From contig CM065686.1 in assembly GCA_017654935.2 (NCBI GenBank), forward strand, positions 28,209,091-28,273,090: a stretch of DNA of 64,000 nucleotides, written 5' to 3'. Below, piece by piece: positions 12,469 through 64,000 of the stretch. A model generated the notes under the pieces. It saw only the letters and a program-made list of their open reading frames with translations. It was not told where the DNA came from and did not search any database. How positions within the stretch are numbered: position 1 is the first letter of the stretch; every line of letters starts with the position of its first letter. A program made the position numbers and the translations under genes. The DNA comes from Phymorhynchus buccinoides (Eukaryota; Mollusca; Gastropoda; Neogastropoda; Raphitomidae).

Positions 12469-12552
12469 CTAGGCTAGGCTAGTAGGGCCTAGTGCGTGCG
12501 TGCTTCCACCACACTTTCTTCACTGGAGTTGCTGTCATCTGCTAAACCTCAT

Positions 12553-12624
<72 letters not shown>
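12027..12624. repeat. Cluster of long (CT)n microsatellites
   Basis: (CT)n blocks at 12,027-12,105, 12,255-12,312 (with GTCT interruptions, then (CA)n to 12,341), 12,415-12,463 and 12,556-12,624. Short unique spacers between them share wording (TTCACTGGAGTT... GTCATCTGCTTAA at 12,520 and 12,639), so part of the cluster arose by local duplication. Confidence 0.9.
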
Positions 12625-12626
<2 letters not shown>

Positions 12627-12915
12627 GTAAGCAGTATTGCTTTCACTGGAGTTTGTGTCGTCTGCTTAAACTTGCATGTCCAAAAAAATATTATGCATAG
12701 CATACGAATAGCATGCAAAAAAATTGCAGAATTTTGAAAGCCAAACGATTTTACATTAAAGTTGTGTATTATTACGCTTCTGCAAAGAGAATTATGAAGA
12801 AAACAAATTTTGTGTTGTAAGAACGAGGCGTGAATTGTATGATGATAATACCCTTGACAGGGCCCATCCTCATTTTGGCATTTTTTTTTAAAAAGTGTAC
12901 AACCACCATTACTAA

Positions 12916-13096
12916 ACCTTTGCAAAATCACAGAAGTGCATTGCTAAACTTTTGCAAAATCACAGCAAGTGCATTGTTAAAAATAAATAAAAGCTGCATT
13001 CATCATAAAAATGACAACAAAAATAATAAAAGGACTGCACACAACATTTTTACTCCTCGCCTTTTAGGCGGGAAAAACCTTTTCAGGGCCTCAAAT
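12916..13096 (+). repeat. Direct repeat, left copy (flanks the palindrome)
   Basis: CCTTTGCAAAATCACAGAAG through CTTTTCAGGGCCTCAAA is repeated in the same orientation at 14,188-14,371 with scattered differences. Confidence 0.8.
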
Positions 13097-13099
13097 GGC

Positions 13100-14075
13100 A
13101 CACCGTTAAAGGGGCACCTCTGACTTATGAGTTTTTGTAAGAAACACGCCGAGATCACCAGGAAAACACCCTTTACAGAGATTGCAACACTTACTTTGCT
13201 CTGGTTTTCTATAAGTCAAATCGGCGATTCCTCTTTGGCGGAGGAGCAGGAAGTCAAATGCTTTCACTCAAAGAGAAGGCGAGCGCTGTCTCTTTTCTGA
13301 TGGCTGCTAAATCGTTTGCACGAAAGTTTTGCAATACAAGCATTAAAAAAAAAAAAAATTAAGGTCAAGATGTGCCACCCCCCTGCATTTCTCGGTTAAT
13401 TCCATTTTGCCGTTTTTGCCTTTCTTACTAAGCATAAAGCTGTATTTCATTAACCTTTTTTTTTAGCTAATAACCTTTTTGGAATACTAACCCTATCCCA
13501 TAACCCTAGGCCATTATCTAATAGGACCCCCCCATGTACTGCAGTGTACGGCGCCATTTGTCACAGTCGTGGTTGATTGCGTTTTTCCGTCTTGTAGGGT
13601 TGGGTGGGTGGTAAGGTTAAGCTTAGGGCTAGGGTTAGGGCTAGGGTTAGTATTCCAAAAAGGTTATTAGCTAAAAAGGTTAATAAAATACAGCTTTATG
13701 TTTGGTAAGAAAGGCAAAAACGGAAAATTGCAAATTAACCGAGAAATGCAGGGGGGGGGGCACATCTTTACCTTTACCCGTTTATCTAAAGGAGTTTTAC
13801 TCACAACAAAAGAACCAGATCCATTTTGTTTGTTACTGCACTACAAAAAAACGAAAACGCTTCAACCACAATAAGTGAACTTCATCCACCCCATCCAAAA
13901 TGGCTTTTCTCCAGTATCTCTGCCAAAGAGGAATCACGCTGTTTTTACAGTTTAATTTCTAGGAAACCACAGCAAAGTGAGTTTTCTGATCCTTGAAAAG
14001 GCTGTCTTTCTGGTGATCTCGACATATTTCTTGCAAAAACTCATCCGTCAGGGTCCACCTTTAAACATTCTTCCC
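13100..14075. repeat. Large imperfect palindrome (foldback-like)
   Basis: The left arm (13,100-13,530) reads CGTTAAAGGGGCACCTCTGA, CGAGATCACC, GTCAAGATGTGCC, CTCGGTTAATT, GCTGTATTTCATTAACC, GGAATACTAACCCTA. The right arm (13,610-14,075) has the reverse complements in reverse order (TAGGGTTAGTATTCC, GGTTAATAAAATACAGC, AATTAACCGAG, GGTGATCTCG, GTCCACCTTTAAAC). The centre at about 13,540-13,600 is unique, and CCCTAA/TTAGGG words sit at the inner edges. It has no open frame, so it is likely a non-autonomous foldback-type element. Confidence 0.75.
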
Positions 14076-14187
14076 CCCCCCCTCCCCCTATTCCCCCCCC
14101 CCCCCCTCCCCAATCCCCTTTGCCAATCGCTAACTATACTAAGCTACTGTCGGCCACGCTCCACCCCACCCCTTCACTCCACCGAAG

Positions 14188-14371
14188 CCTTTGCAAAATC
14201 ACAGAAGTGCCTTGCCAAACTTGCTAAATCACAGCAAGTGCATTGTAAAAAAAAGATAAATTAAAAAATGCATTCATCATGATAATAACAAAAACAAAAG
14301 TAAAATGACTGCACACTTAACATTTTTATGTTTCGCCTTTTTGGCAGGAAAAACCTTTACAGGGCCTCAAA
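14188..14371 (+). repeat. Direct repeat, right copy (flanks the palindrome)
   Basis: Second copy of the 12,916-13,096 sequence, from GCCTTTGCAAAATCACAGAA to ACAGGGCCTCAAA. Confidence 0.8.
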
Positions 14372-16532
14372 ACAAAGCGAAATGTATCATGTCAAATGGA
14401 TTTCATTTAGCAGACGATATTCTCTTGGGGGGGGGGGGAGTATACTGTGAAGCAAAGCTGTTCGTTTTGCTATTACTCGGATATTAGAAACAACATTTTT
14501 TCTTTCTGTATTGCTTGGCATTGTAAATTCATCAAACCCTTTCTTTTGAAGAAATACTTACGGATGGAGTTTACATTCTTCTATCCTCACGTTCATTTAT
14601 CAGTTGACTATTCCTTGACCCCGCCCCCTTTCTTCTTCATCCGTGTGCATCACACGACCGTTGAGAGACTCATGAATATGCTTTAGCCTAGCAATCTGAC
14701 CAAAAGCTATGGAAGCAGGGTAAGTCTCTATAGGCCTAGTACAAAGGTTAGCAGACGGACACAATCATTTGACAGTCAAAGATGAACATGAGCCAAGTTT
14801 GGTTCTTTTCAGTTTCATTCACACAACCGTAGGCTGAGCCTAACCATACTCTCGTTGTGTTTATGACTCTATCTCAAAAGTCAAAGTCTGGTTTCTCTCA
14901 GTTTCATGACAACAACCCTAGGCTGATCCTAGCCCTGTTCTCTTCAGACTCTCGATCTCAAAGTCTGATTCTTTTCAGGTTCATGACAACCCAAGGCTGA
15001 TCCTAACCATATCCTCATCGTGTTTATGATTCTCGATCTCAAAGTCTGGTTCTTTTCAGTTTAATGACAACAACCGTAGGCTGATCCTAACCCTATCCTC
15101 TTCGTACGACTCTCGATCTCGAAGTCTGTTTTTTTTCCCAGTTTTATGACAATAACCCTACGCTGATCCTGGCCCTATCCTATTCATTTGTATGGCTCTC
15201 AGTATCAAAGTCTGGTTCTTCACAGTTTCACAACTACCCTAGGCTGATCGTAACCATATCCTCTTCATGTTTATGACTCGATTTCAAAATCTGGTTTATT
15301 TCAGTTTCATGACAACATGTATAGGCTGATCCTAACCGTATCATATTCATGATTGCGACTCTCGATCTCAAAGTCTGGTTCTTTTTAGTTTCATGACAAC
15401 TCTAAGCTGATCCTAACCCTATCCCCTACATTGTTTATGATTCTTAATCTCAAAGTCTGGTTCTTTCAGTTTAATGACAACAACCCTAGGCTGATCCTAA
15501 CCCTATCCTCTTCGTGTTTCGGTTCTCGATGTCAAAGTCTGGTTTCTTTTAGTTTCATGGCAATAACCCTAGGCTGATCCTAACCCAATCTTCTTTGTGT
15601 TTATGACTTGATCTCAAAGTCTGGTTCTTTTCAGTTTCGTTACAACAACCCTCCCTGTCAACAACTTAAGGCTGATACTACCCTTATTCTCTTCATGTTT
15701 ATGACCATCAATCTCAAAATCTGGCTTCTTTCAGCTTCATGACAATAAACCTAGGCTGATCCTAACCCTATCCTCTTCATGTTTATGATTCTCGATCTCA
15801 AAGTCTGGTTCTTTTCAGTTTCATTACAACAACCTTAGGCTGATCCTAACCCTATCCTCTTCATGTTTAAGACTCTCGATCTCAAAGTCTCTTTCTTTTC
15901 AGTTTCATGACAACAACCTAAGCTGATCCTAACCATATCATCTACGTGTTTACGACTCTCGATCTCAAAGTCTGGTTCTTTTTAGTTTCACGACAATAAC
16001 CCTAGGCTGACCTTAGCCCTATCCTATTCAATTTTATGGCTCTCGATCTCTCAAAGTCTGGTTCTTTTCAGTTTCACAACAACCCTAGGCTGATCTTAAC
16101 CCTATCTTCTTCATGTTTATGACCCTCGATCTCAAAGTCTGCTTTCTTTCAATTTCATGACAACCCTTGGCTGATCCTAACCTTGTCATGTTTACGACTC
16201 TATATCAAAGTCTGATTCTTTTCAGTTTTACAACAACAACCCTAGGCTGATCCTAACCCTATCCTCTTCATGTTTATGACTTGATCTCAAAGTATGGTTT
16301 CTTTCATTTTCATGACATCCCTAGGCTGATCCTAGCCTTATCTTCTTCATGTTTACTACTCTTGATCTCAAAGTCTGGTTTCTCTCAGTTTTATGACAAT
16401 AACCCTAGGCTGATCCTAACCCTACTCTCTTTATGTTTACTACTCAATCTCAAAGTCTGGTTCTGTTCAGTTTTATGACAACAACTCTAGGCTGATCCTA
16501 ACCCTAAACTTTAAGTGTTTATGATTCTCGAT

Positions 16533-18311
16533 TGTGACGTAAGTGTCCCGCGCGACCCGCTTTCTTTATTTCTTATCTACACCCCCCCCCCCCCCTCCCC
16601 CCTCTCCTTTTCATTTCTCTGTCCAGCCGCCACGTTAATTGCCCGGCTGCTTCAAACGAACGCCGCGGAAGGGCGTTATCTCTTTCTCCCCGGTCGGCAT
16701 GTAACCCCTACCGAGGTTATCTCCCTTCCCCCCCCCCCCTCTTATCTACCGTCTCATCACGAGATAGTGATATCAAGAGTCGGCTCCCTTTGTAAGACAC
16801 CCCGCCCTTACCCATCACAAGAAAGTGACAACCACGGTTATCTCCCTTTGAAGACGGTTTTGCCGTTCCGAGCACGAGAAGGATTTGAATGTCGGCACGT
16901 GATAAGGATGTAATAGGCGCGTGATTGTTCGGTACACTCTGAACATCATCTTGTGACGTGTCGACTGCTATAAACCAATAGCAGGCTTTCATTGTTTGAA
17001 AGTGAAGGCTATAATTGGCGTAGTGAGAAAAAGTTTTTCACACAAGACGCTGAAACTGACTAGAGCAACACCTCTCCCAGCCAGAATAGCCCACCTAGTA
17101 AGTCTTATTGATGACTGGTGATTGAGACTGGTTGTTTGTTTGACTCTAGTTTTGATCTAGATCCTATGTTCAATGATGAATAAGGAGTAGATAGATATGT
17201 TATAGAAAAGAAGTGGTAAACATTCTATTCTATTTATGTGCACTGATTATTTGTGTGTGTGTGTGTTTTTGACTTGAACACTTTTGGTACCAGAACCGGA
17301 GTTTATGCCTACTAACCCATTTGTCTATTTTTAGTAGGAAACCTATGGGCCGCAATCTTGCACTTTATGATACCATTCCTTTCCAGGTGTTGGATGGGGA
17401 GTGATGTTGTCTTGATCACCTTTTATGTTTTTCTGATCTCAGTTTGTTAACTGAAATTCAGTTTATTTATTAAATAGTGCTATTGTACAAGGGAAGCCTT
17501 CTAGCCGGTTGGGATTCACTAATGCCCTGCCGACTGAAGCCCCTTGTCTCTAAGCCATAGAGATCTACATCCACCTTCTCCTGTGATTATCAGCAGGGCA
17601 TCGTGGGCCGGAAGATCATCCCGGACTCCACCAAGCACCAAGACGGGACCGCCGCCAAGACGACCCGCACCCAGAATCCGCGAGGAGACCACGCCTGAAC
17701 CGTGCCATCCCGCGAAGCCGTAACCGGAACGACTGGGAGCTACTCTCATCTGACGAGCAAGCCCAGCTACACCAGCACTCGCCGATCACTACGGAGGAAC
17801 TTGAAACAGCTAAGTCCACCGGACTGCGCCAATCATTTGAACTTTCCTACGGACAATGAAGATAATTAGTAACCCTTCCGGCATGGGGCGAACCTTATAG
17901 AAAGACAAAAGTCTTGTAAATCCTTTCGGATTCCATTGTTTTTTTATCCATATTTTGTTTTGGCGCCATTGAGCTGCTTTATTATTATTGTTGCATAATC
18001 TTATGCAGATTTTGGGAGTAAATAAAATACAAGTGTCCAATAATCCTGAACCCTTTGGTCAGACTGATGAGAGTGGGAGTCTTGTAATTTCATGTAAAAC
18101 CCTACTTCTCTCTGTCTGCCATTTAGAGCAATTCAACCACTTGTATTTCTTACAACCATACGAGCCAGAACCCGGGCACAAATATAAATTTATTAGATGA
18201 AAAGGGGCCGGGAAAGTTGCTCATCTCCCATACCCTAGAGAAGTGGGCTAAAGGCAAATTTTCTAAAGTCTTCCCTAGGGACTTAGCCTTTTAACCCATT
18301 ACCTCGTCACA
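16533..18311 (+). mobile_element. Solo LTR (1,779 bp) with 5-bp target duplication
   Basis: The segment starts TGTGACG and ends CGTCACA, a perfect 7-bp inverted terminus of the TG...CA type. It is flanked by TCGAT on both sides (16,528-16,532 and 18,312-18,316), and removing it restores a normal satellite monomer. It contains a TATAAA-like box (CTATAAACC, ~16,968) and AATAAA near 18,021. There are no internal gag/pol sequences. A 5-bp duplication and TG...CA ends are typical of LTR retrotransposons (Gypsy, BEL). The strand is inferred from the TATA and AATAAA order. The low-complexity C-runs at 16,581-16,596 and 16,728-16,739 lie inside it. Confidence 0.8.
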
Positions 18312-18715
18312 TCGATCTCAAAATCTGATTTATTTCAATTTCTTGACAATGACTATAGGATGAGCCTTGACGTATCAGATTCATTTTTATCGCACTCGAT
18401 CTCAAAGTCTGGTTCTTTTCAGTTTCACAACAACCCAAGTTGATCCTAACCCCTCTATTCTTTTCATGTTTACGACTCTTGATGTCAAAGTTTGGTTTAT
18501 TTCAGTTTGATGACAATAACCCTAGGCTAACCCTAACCCTACTCTCGTCGTGTTTATGACTGTCTCAAAAGTCAAAGTCTGGTTTCTTTCAGTTTTATGA
18601 CAATAACTCTAGGCTGATCCTAGCCCTACTCTATTAATTTGTATGGCTCTCGATCTCAAAGTCTGGTTATTTTCAGTGTCATGTCAATAACCCTAAGCTG
18701 TTCCTACCCCTATCC

Positions 18716-19495
18716 TCTATTATTTTCGTGGTTACATTACAGGAGTACATTTTATGTACTTGTGTATTTTTATTTCTTTATCCATTTTGTCTCACTGTTT
18801 TAAAATGATTTTACGTTATAAGTGTTTTAAAATGCTATTTTATTAGTATGTGTGTGAGTGTCATTCATTTAATGTTTTTCCACTAATCGTGTGTGTTGTG
18901 TGTGTGTATGCGCGTGTGTGCGTGCGTGTGTGTCGTGTGTGTGTGTGTGTGTGGGTGGGTGTGTGGGTGAATGTTTATTAATATTGAATATAATGTGCCT
19001 TTTTTGTGACTATTGTATGTACAAATTATAGTAAGTTGTTATTTTATGATGCATGCAACTGTATTTCAGTCCTATATATCTCTGTCTCTGTTTGTGTGTC
19101 TCTCTCTTCTCTCTTTCTCTGTCTGTCCCTCTGTCTGACTCTCTGTGTCTCCGTCTCTGTCTTTCTCTGTCTGTCTGTCTGTATGTATGTCTCTTTCTCT
19201 CTCTCGTTCTCTTTCTCTCTCTATCATTATAAGTGTGGGTGTGAGTGTGATTTGTTAATAGTGCGGCCTGGGCGTCTTTAAGTGTCCATCAGTGTGAGTG
19301 TTTCAAGTTGGTTGCGAAAGTGTACTGTAGATTATGTCATTCATTATTTGGGCGTGATTGAGAAATTGACTGAGGGATCAGGGAAGGGGGGTGTTGGTCA
19401 ATGTTTGATGTATACTTTTTGTTCATTGTGTTTACTATTCATTTTAGTGATTTATGTAAAGCGCTTAGAGCTTAAAGATTAGGCGCTATAAAAGT
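18716..19495 (+). mobile_element. LINE/SINE-type 3' tail inserted in satellite
   Basis: About 780 bp interrupt a satellite monomer. The insert has (GT)n and (TC)-rich sections and ends AAGCGCTTAGAGCTTAAAGA, then TTAGGCGCTATAAAAG, the type of terminal structure seen at the 3' end of invertebrate LINEs/SINEs (compare 60,001-60,080). No coding part is left. Confidence 0.5.
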
Positions 19496-19614
19496 TGTCT
19501 TCGTGTTTATTACTCTCGATTTCAAAGTCTGGTTTCTTTCAGTTTCATGACAATAACCCTAGGCTGATCCTAGCTCTATCGTCTTTGTATTTTGACTCGA
19601 TCTCAAAGTCTAGT

Positions 19615-19795
19615 TCTTCCTCGGTTGTTTGCTTTCTGACGGCTTACAAAGATTCGCTCCCCTTGGATGGCTGGTCTCGGGTTCTGCGATTTGAACAAGC
19701 CAGGGTGTAGCTGCGCTTTGGGATTCAGAATGAGCAGCGTAGGAGCAACGCCACTGTACGACCCAGCATATGGGACAGCAATAACATTTTAAAAA
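19615..19795. mobile_element. ~180-bp insertion in satellite, unidentified
   Basis: Unique sequence from TTCCTCGGTTGTTTGC to GCAATAACATTTTAAAAAG interrupts a satellite monomer. GC content is higher than the surroundings. No clear inverted ends or target duplication. Confidence 0.35.
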
Positions 19796-20540
19796 GTCTG
19801 GTTCTTTTCAGTTTCATGACAACAAACCTAGGCTGATCCTAACCCTTTTCTGTTCATGTTTATGACTCTCAATCTCAGAGTCTGGTTTCTTTCAGTTTCA
19901 TGACAACGCTAGGCTGATCCTACCCCTCTCCTCTTTGTGTTTATGATTCTCTATCTCAAAGTCTGCTTTTTGTCAGTTTAATGACCACAACCCTAGACTG
20001 ATCCTAACCTTATCTTCTTCATGTTTATGATTCTCGATCTCAAAGTCTGCTTCTTTTCAGTTTACTGACAACCCTAGGCTCATCTTAACCCTATATTCTT
20101 TGCGTTTCCGACTCTCAATTACAAAGTCTGGTTTATTTCAGTTTTATGACAACACTCCTAGGCTGATCCTAACCCTATTCTCTTCGTGTTTATGATTGTC
20201 AATCTCAAAGTCTGGTTTTCATCAGTTTCATGACAACAATATTGGCCTGATCCTAACCCTATGCTCTTCGTGTTTACAACTTTCGATCTCAAAGTCTGGT
20301 TTCTTTCTGTTTCATGACAACAACCCTAAGCTGATCCTATCCCTATCCTTTTCGTGTTGATGAGTCTCGATCTAAAAGTCTGGGGTTTGTTTTCAGTTTA
20401 CTCACAACAACCCTAGGCTGATTCTAATCCTATTCTCTTCATGTTTATGACTCTTGATCTCAAAGTCTGGTTTCTTTCAGTTTCATGACAACAACTCTAG
20501 GCTGATCCTAACCCTATCATCTTTGTCTGGTTTCATGAAA

Positions 20541-21486
20541 ATGTGTAAAGTGTACATTTGTTTCAATTGGTGCTTCTTATTGTTGATGTCACTCTCATTA
20601 TGTCTTAACGAAAACAGCATTTTGTTATTTAAAAGCCTTTTCTGACATTGTGAAACAAAATCTTGGAAACGTGAACTCTCCATAAGTATATTTTTTAAAC
20701 AACTTAGGATCACAAATACTTTGGAAGATGAATCTCATCTGCTTACAGAACTAAACCTACATTTTCAGCAATATAATATGATCTCGCTTTATTGCGTTGA
20801 ACTTCTTTTTGTTCCTGTCTGAGCGATCGATGACAAACGTCTTTTACGACACGTTCATATGTTATGTCACTTTTTCTCTTCTTCTTTCCTAAGGTAACCA
20901 ACTACATCACGTTGAAGATATTTTGAAAAGACATGTTCATTATTATTTTACACTTTTGAAGTGCAATACAACACTGTTTAGCCTCCTGTTGATCTTTGAT
21001 CAACTGAATTTCTTGTTTCGTTATTCGGTTTGGGTTCTCCCATGATAACGAGTACCCATTGTATACAGGTCGGTGGCCTTACGATTAAACTTCCGACTTC
21101 CGACTTCTCTGTGTGCGCGCGCGTGTGTGCTGTGTATCACGTGTGCTGGAAAGAAAGGATGTTAGAGGACGAAAGAACCAAAACCGTACTTAGTTCAATC
21201 AATTCAAGAGTTGTACATAATAACAAAATGCATTTATTTTCAAAACAGACCAGGAGTTAGAATTCATAAAAATGCATTTATGTTTTAGTGGATTTTTATT
21301 TTATTTTGGAAGACTTAACAACAATAACAGCGTAACACATCAGTTATAAAAAGTAACTAATAAGACATACTGAGCAATGTAGAAATAATGTGCAGAAAAC
21401 AATTTATCGTTTTTTGTCAACGAGGGTGTAGCATTTTTGGCATTGTTTTCTGGTAGTGATAAGCTTTAACAGTGAGCACAGCATGA

Positions 21487-21534
<48 letters not shown>

Positions 21535-22020
21535 AGTAGGTCGGGGGGCGGGGGGGGGGGGGGGGGGGGGTGACAGAGAGGCAGAGACAACAGAGATTCC
21601 CTTTTCTTCAGTTTAAAACCCCCCAGATATGGAACACAAATTATAGCAACATGAAGTGCAAGTGAAACGATGCAAAACGGACACGATTTTGAGTATTGCT
21701 AAGTTTATACATCACCAAATATTGGGTTTTAGTCTTTGCAATTTATGTCAAATACTAAAATAAAAACTCAAAAACTAAAATAGAAAATTGTAATGATGAT
21801 TGCAAATAACAACAACAATAATATACACGTTAATGTTTTTCAATAAACTTTACACTCAAGAAATTTGCGTCGTATCATTGTCCTCTTCTTGCACGAAATG
21901 GAACAAAATAATTAAACAGTACAAAACAGATCAGCAATTCTTAATTAATAATTATGATTAGCCTAATCATTGCCCCAAACAGCATCCACCTCCCTAAGCC
22001 ATCACATAGCTGAGGCACCC
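20541..22020. other. AT-rich region 3' of the large gene
   Basis: No supported gene. Holds (GA)n at 21,488-21,525 running into G-rich homopolymers (21,526-21,571), and AT-rich sequence to 22,020. A polyadenylation site for the minus-strand gene would be expected somewhere here, but I cannot fix one. Confidence 0.4.
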
Positions 22021-22175
22021 ATGTGTGTGTGTGTGCGTGTGTGTGTGTGTGCGTGTGCGTGCGTGCATGCATGTGTGTGTGTGTGTGCGTGTGTGTGCGT
22101 GTGTGTGTGTGTGTGTGTGTGCGTGCGTGCATGCATGCGTGTGTGTGTGCGTGTGTGCGTGTGTGTGCGTGCGTG

Positions 22176-22214
<39 letters not shown>

Positions 22215-22248
22215 CTTTGTGTGCGTACGTGCGCGCGTGTGTGTGCGT
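22021..22248. repeat. (GT)n/(GCGT)n microsatellite in the 3' flank
   Basis: 228 bp of GTGT with CATG and GCGT interruptions. It starts only about 45 bp downstream of the stop codon of the minus-strand gene (22,293-22,295), so it likely lies in its 3' untranslated region. Confidence 0.9.
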
Positions 22249-22292
22249 CCTTTGCTACATATTGAACACAAACAACCAAACAATTAACCGTC

Positions 22293-62981
<40,689 letters not shown>

Positions 62982-63230
62982 CTGAAAACGAAATGACACC
63001 AAAGCCATGTTAGCACTGAATATACAGCATGCATACTTTGCTGTTAGGATTGGTGTTGGCCATCTCAGGTAAGTGACCATAGGAAATATGCCTTTATGTG
63101 AAAAATCAAATGAAACGATACAAATAAACTATGCAATAAGCTACATGACAACACTTACGTAAACAAGAACAAGCAAATAATTGCGCATGCACGCGTGTGC
63201 ACGCACACATGTACACACACAACCTCTCTC
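62982..63230. other. 5' part of the gene's intron, no exon seen
   Basis: AT-rich. One GTAAGTG donor-like word on the minus strand near 63,157 follows microsatellite-derived sequence and does not support an exon. Confidence 0.4.
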
Positions 63231-63232
63231 TC

Positions 63233-63298
<66 letters not shown>

Positions 63299-63673
63299 AC
63301 ACATGCACACACATACACAGAAACACACTAGCGTGCCCGCATACGCACACACACGCACACACACACACACATACGCGCGCGGGCGCGCTCACACATTGCG
63401 TGTGCCTTTGCCCCTTTACCCTTACACACTCGTACTCATCCCTTCCACAGATGCACATTCAAAATATCTTCACATACACTTACACATAAACATATACACA
63501 CTTTTGGGGGGTACTAAGATCATGGATAGACGTTAAATTAAAAAACGAACAACGCACGCGCGCGCGCGCACACACACACATTCTCTCTGTCTCTCTGTCT
63601 CTCTCCCTCTCTCTGTCTGTCCGTCCATCCGTCTCTCTCTCTCTCTCGTCAAATAAAGTTTTCCAATGTCCAG

Positions 63674-63760
<87 letters not shown>
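63231..63760. repeat. (CA)n and (CT)n microsatellites
   Basis: (CA)n 63,235-63,300, CA with GC interruptions to 63,395, (CG)n-(CA)n 63,555-63,580, CT-rich with GTCT to 63,646 and pure (CT)n 63,680-63,757. Confidence 0.92.
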
Positions 63761-64000
63761 AAGACTTGCCAAATGCCTTTACGAAGCTTTTAAGATATAT
63801 AACGAAGATTCATCATCTGATAGTTGATAAATATGTGCATTGTGCTTATTTACTATATAATGTAGCTTTTGGCGCTGTTGATTTGTTGTCATTGATGCTT
63901 TTGTATAATTATGTTCATAATTATGTAGTATCTTATTTCGATACAATGCTATACCAATAGAGGAAATGATTAAACACAAAAATACACAATGACCATAGAG

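Larger units (their letters stand above)
14790..20540 (+). repeat. ~85-bp tandem satellite, interrupted array
   Basis: The monomer contains, in order, CCTAGGCTGATCCTAACCCT, ATCCTCTTCATGTTTATGAC, TCTCGATCTCAAAGTCTGGT and TCTTTTCAGTTTCATGACAA. Spacing is about 83-88 bp and divergence is moderate. Satellite occupies roughly 14,790-16,532, 18,312-18,715, 19,496-19,615 and 19,795-20,540, in all about 35 monomers. Gaps are filled by a solo LTR, a LINE/SINE-like tail and a short insertion. Short open frames in it (SKSGFFQFHDNN) are just the repeat translated. Confidence 0.9.

Noticed and set aside
16281..16478. Open frames in the satellite (SKSGFFQFHDNNPRLIL)
   Set aside because: Repeat translation, with no start context or domain.
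14790..16530. Regular repeats suggesting a CRISPR array
   Set aside because: The units are head-to-tail ~85-bp satellite monomers with no unique spacers, in a eukaryotic genome.
63141..63458. Further upstream exon of the giant gene, using a donor-like site at about 63,157
   Set aside because: The would-be exon runs into a (CA)n/(GT)n tract and has no credible acceptor or domain.

Overview
The window is animal nuclear DNA. It has introns with GT-AG borders, very dense (CA)n and (CT/GA)n microsatellites, CR1/jockey-like LINE fragments, a DIRS retrotransposon, a solo LTR and a satellite array. There is no bacterial-type gene organisation. The repeat content and a secreted SEA/mucin-like/WAP gene suggest a lophotrochozoan, most likely a marine gastropod mollusc. 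That placement is inference.

Positions 1-22.2 kb hold no host gene I can support. From left to right they contain: a decayed LINE 3' end (0.8-1.25 kb); a tRNA-type SINE (4.8-5.1 kb); one CR1-like LINE split into 6.03-6.68 and 10.03-11.4 kb by a 3.35 kb insertion with short inverted ends, itself full of older LINE fragments; CT-rich microsatellites (12.0-12.6 kb); a large imperfect palindrome (13.1-14.1 kb) between direct repeats; and an ~85-bp satellite (14.8-20.5 kb) broken up by a 1,779-bp solo LTR with a 5-bp target duplication and by two smaller insertions.

Positions 22.3-63.0 kb are occupied by one very large minus-strand gene whose 5' end lies beyond the window. I assemble 37 exons with GT-AG borders and mutually compatible phases. 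In gene order they are a 27-bp micro-exon, three exons forming a SEA domain with a GSVV self-cleavage-type motif, eight tandem four-exon cassettes (A-B-C-D), and a last exon with a WAP-type domain. The visible coding part is about 11.9 kb, or ~3,970 residues. Each cassette encodes two paralogous six-cysteine modules that share the spacing C-x13-C ... C-x8-C-x11-C ... C. Each module carries a long Ser/Pro-rich insertion, in a different inter-cysteine loop in the two versions. I do not recognise the module. The central cassettes (33-53.5 kb) are nearly identical including introns, while the end cassettes are diverged. This is the pattern of recent unequal exchange or gene conversion.

The B-C intron of the last cassette (24,585-30,875) contains a structurally complete but mutated DIRS retrotransposon in the same orientation as the gene, with inverted terminal repeats, an internal complementary region, reverse transcriptase/RNase H and a tyrosine recombinase. 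The right-hand part (57-64 kb) holds large introns with a small hAT-like element, two LINE fragments and many microsatellites. The protein is probably a secreted or extracellular, heavily modified mucin-like or matrix protein. Its biological role cannot be read from the sequence.
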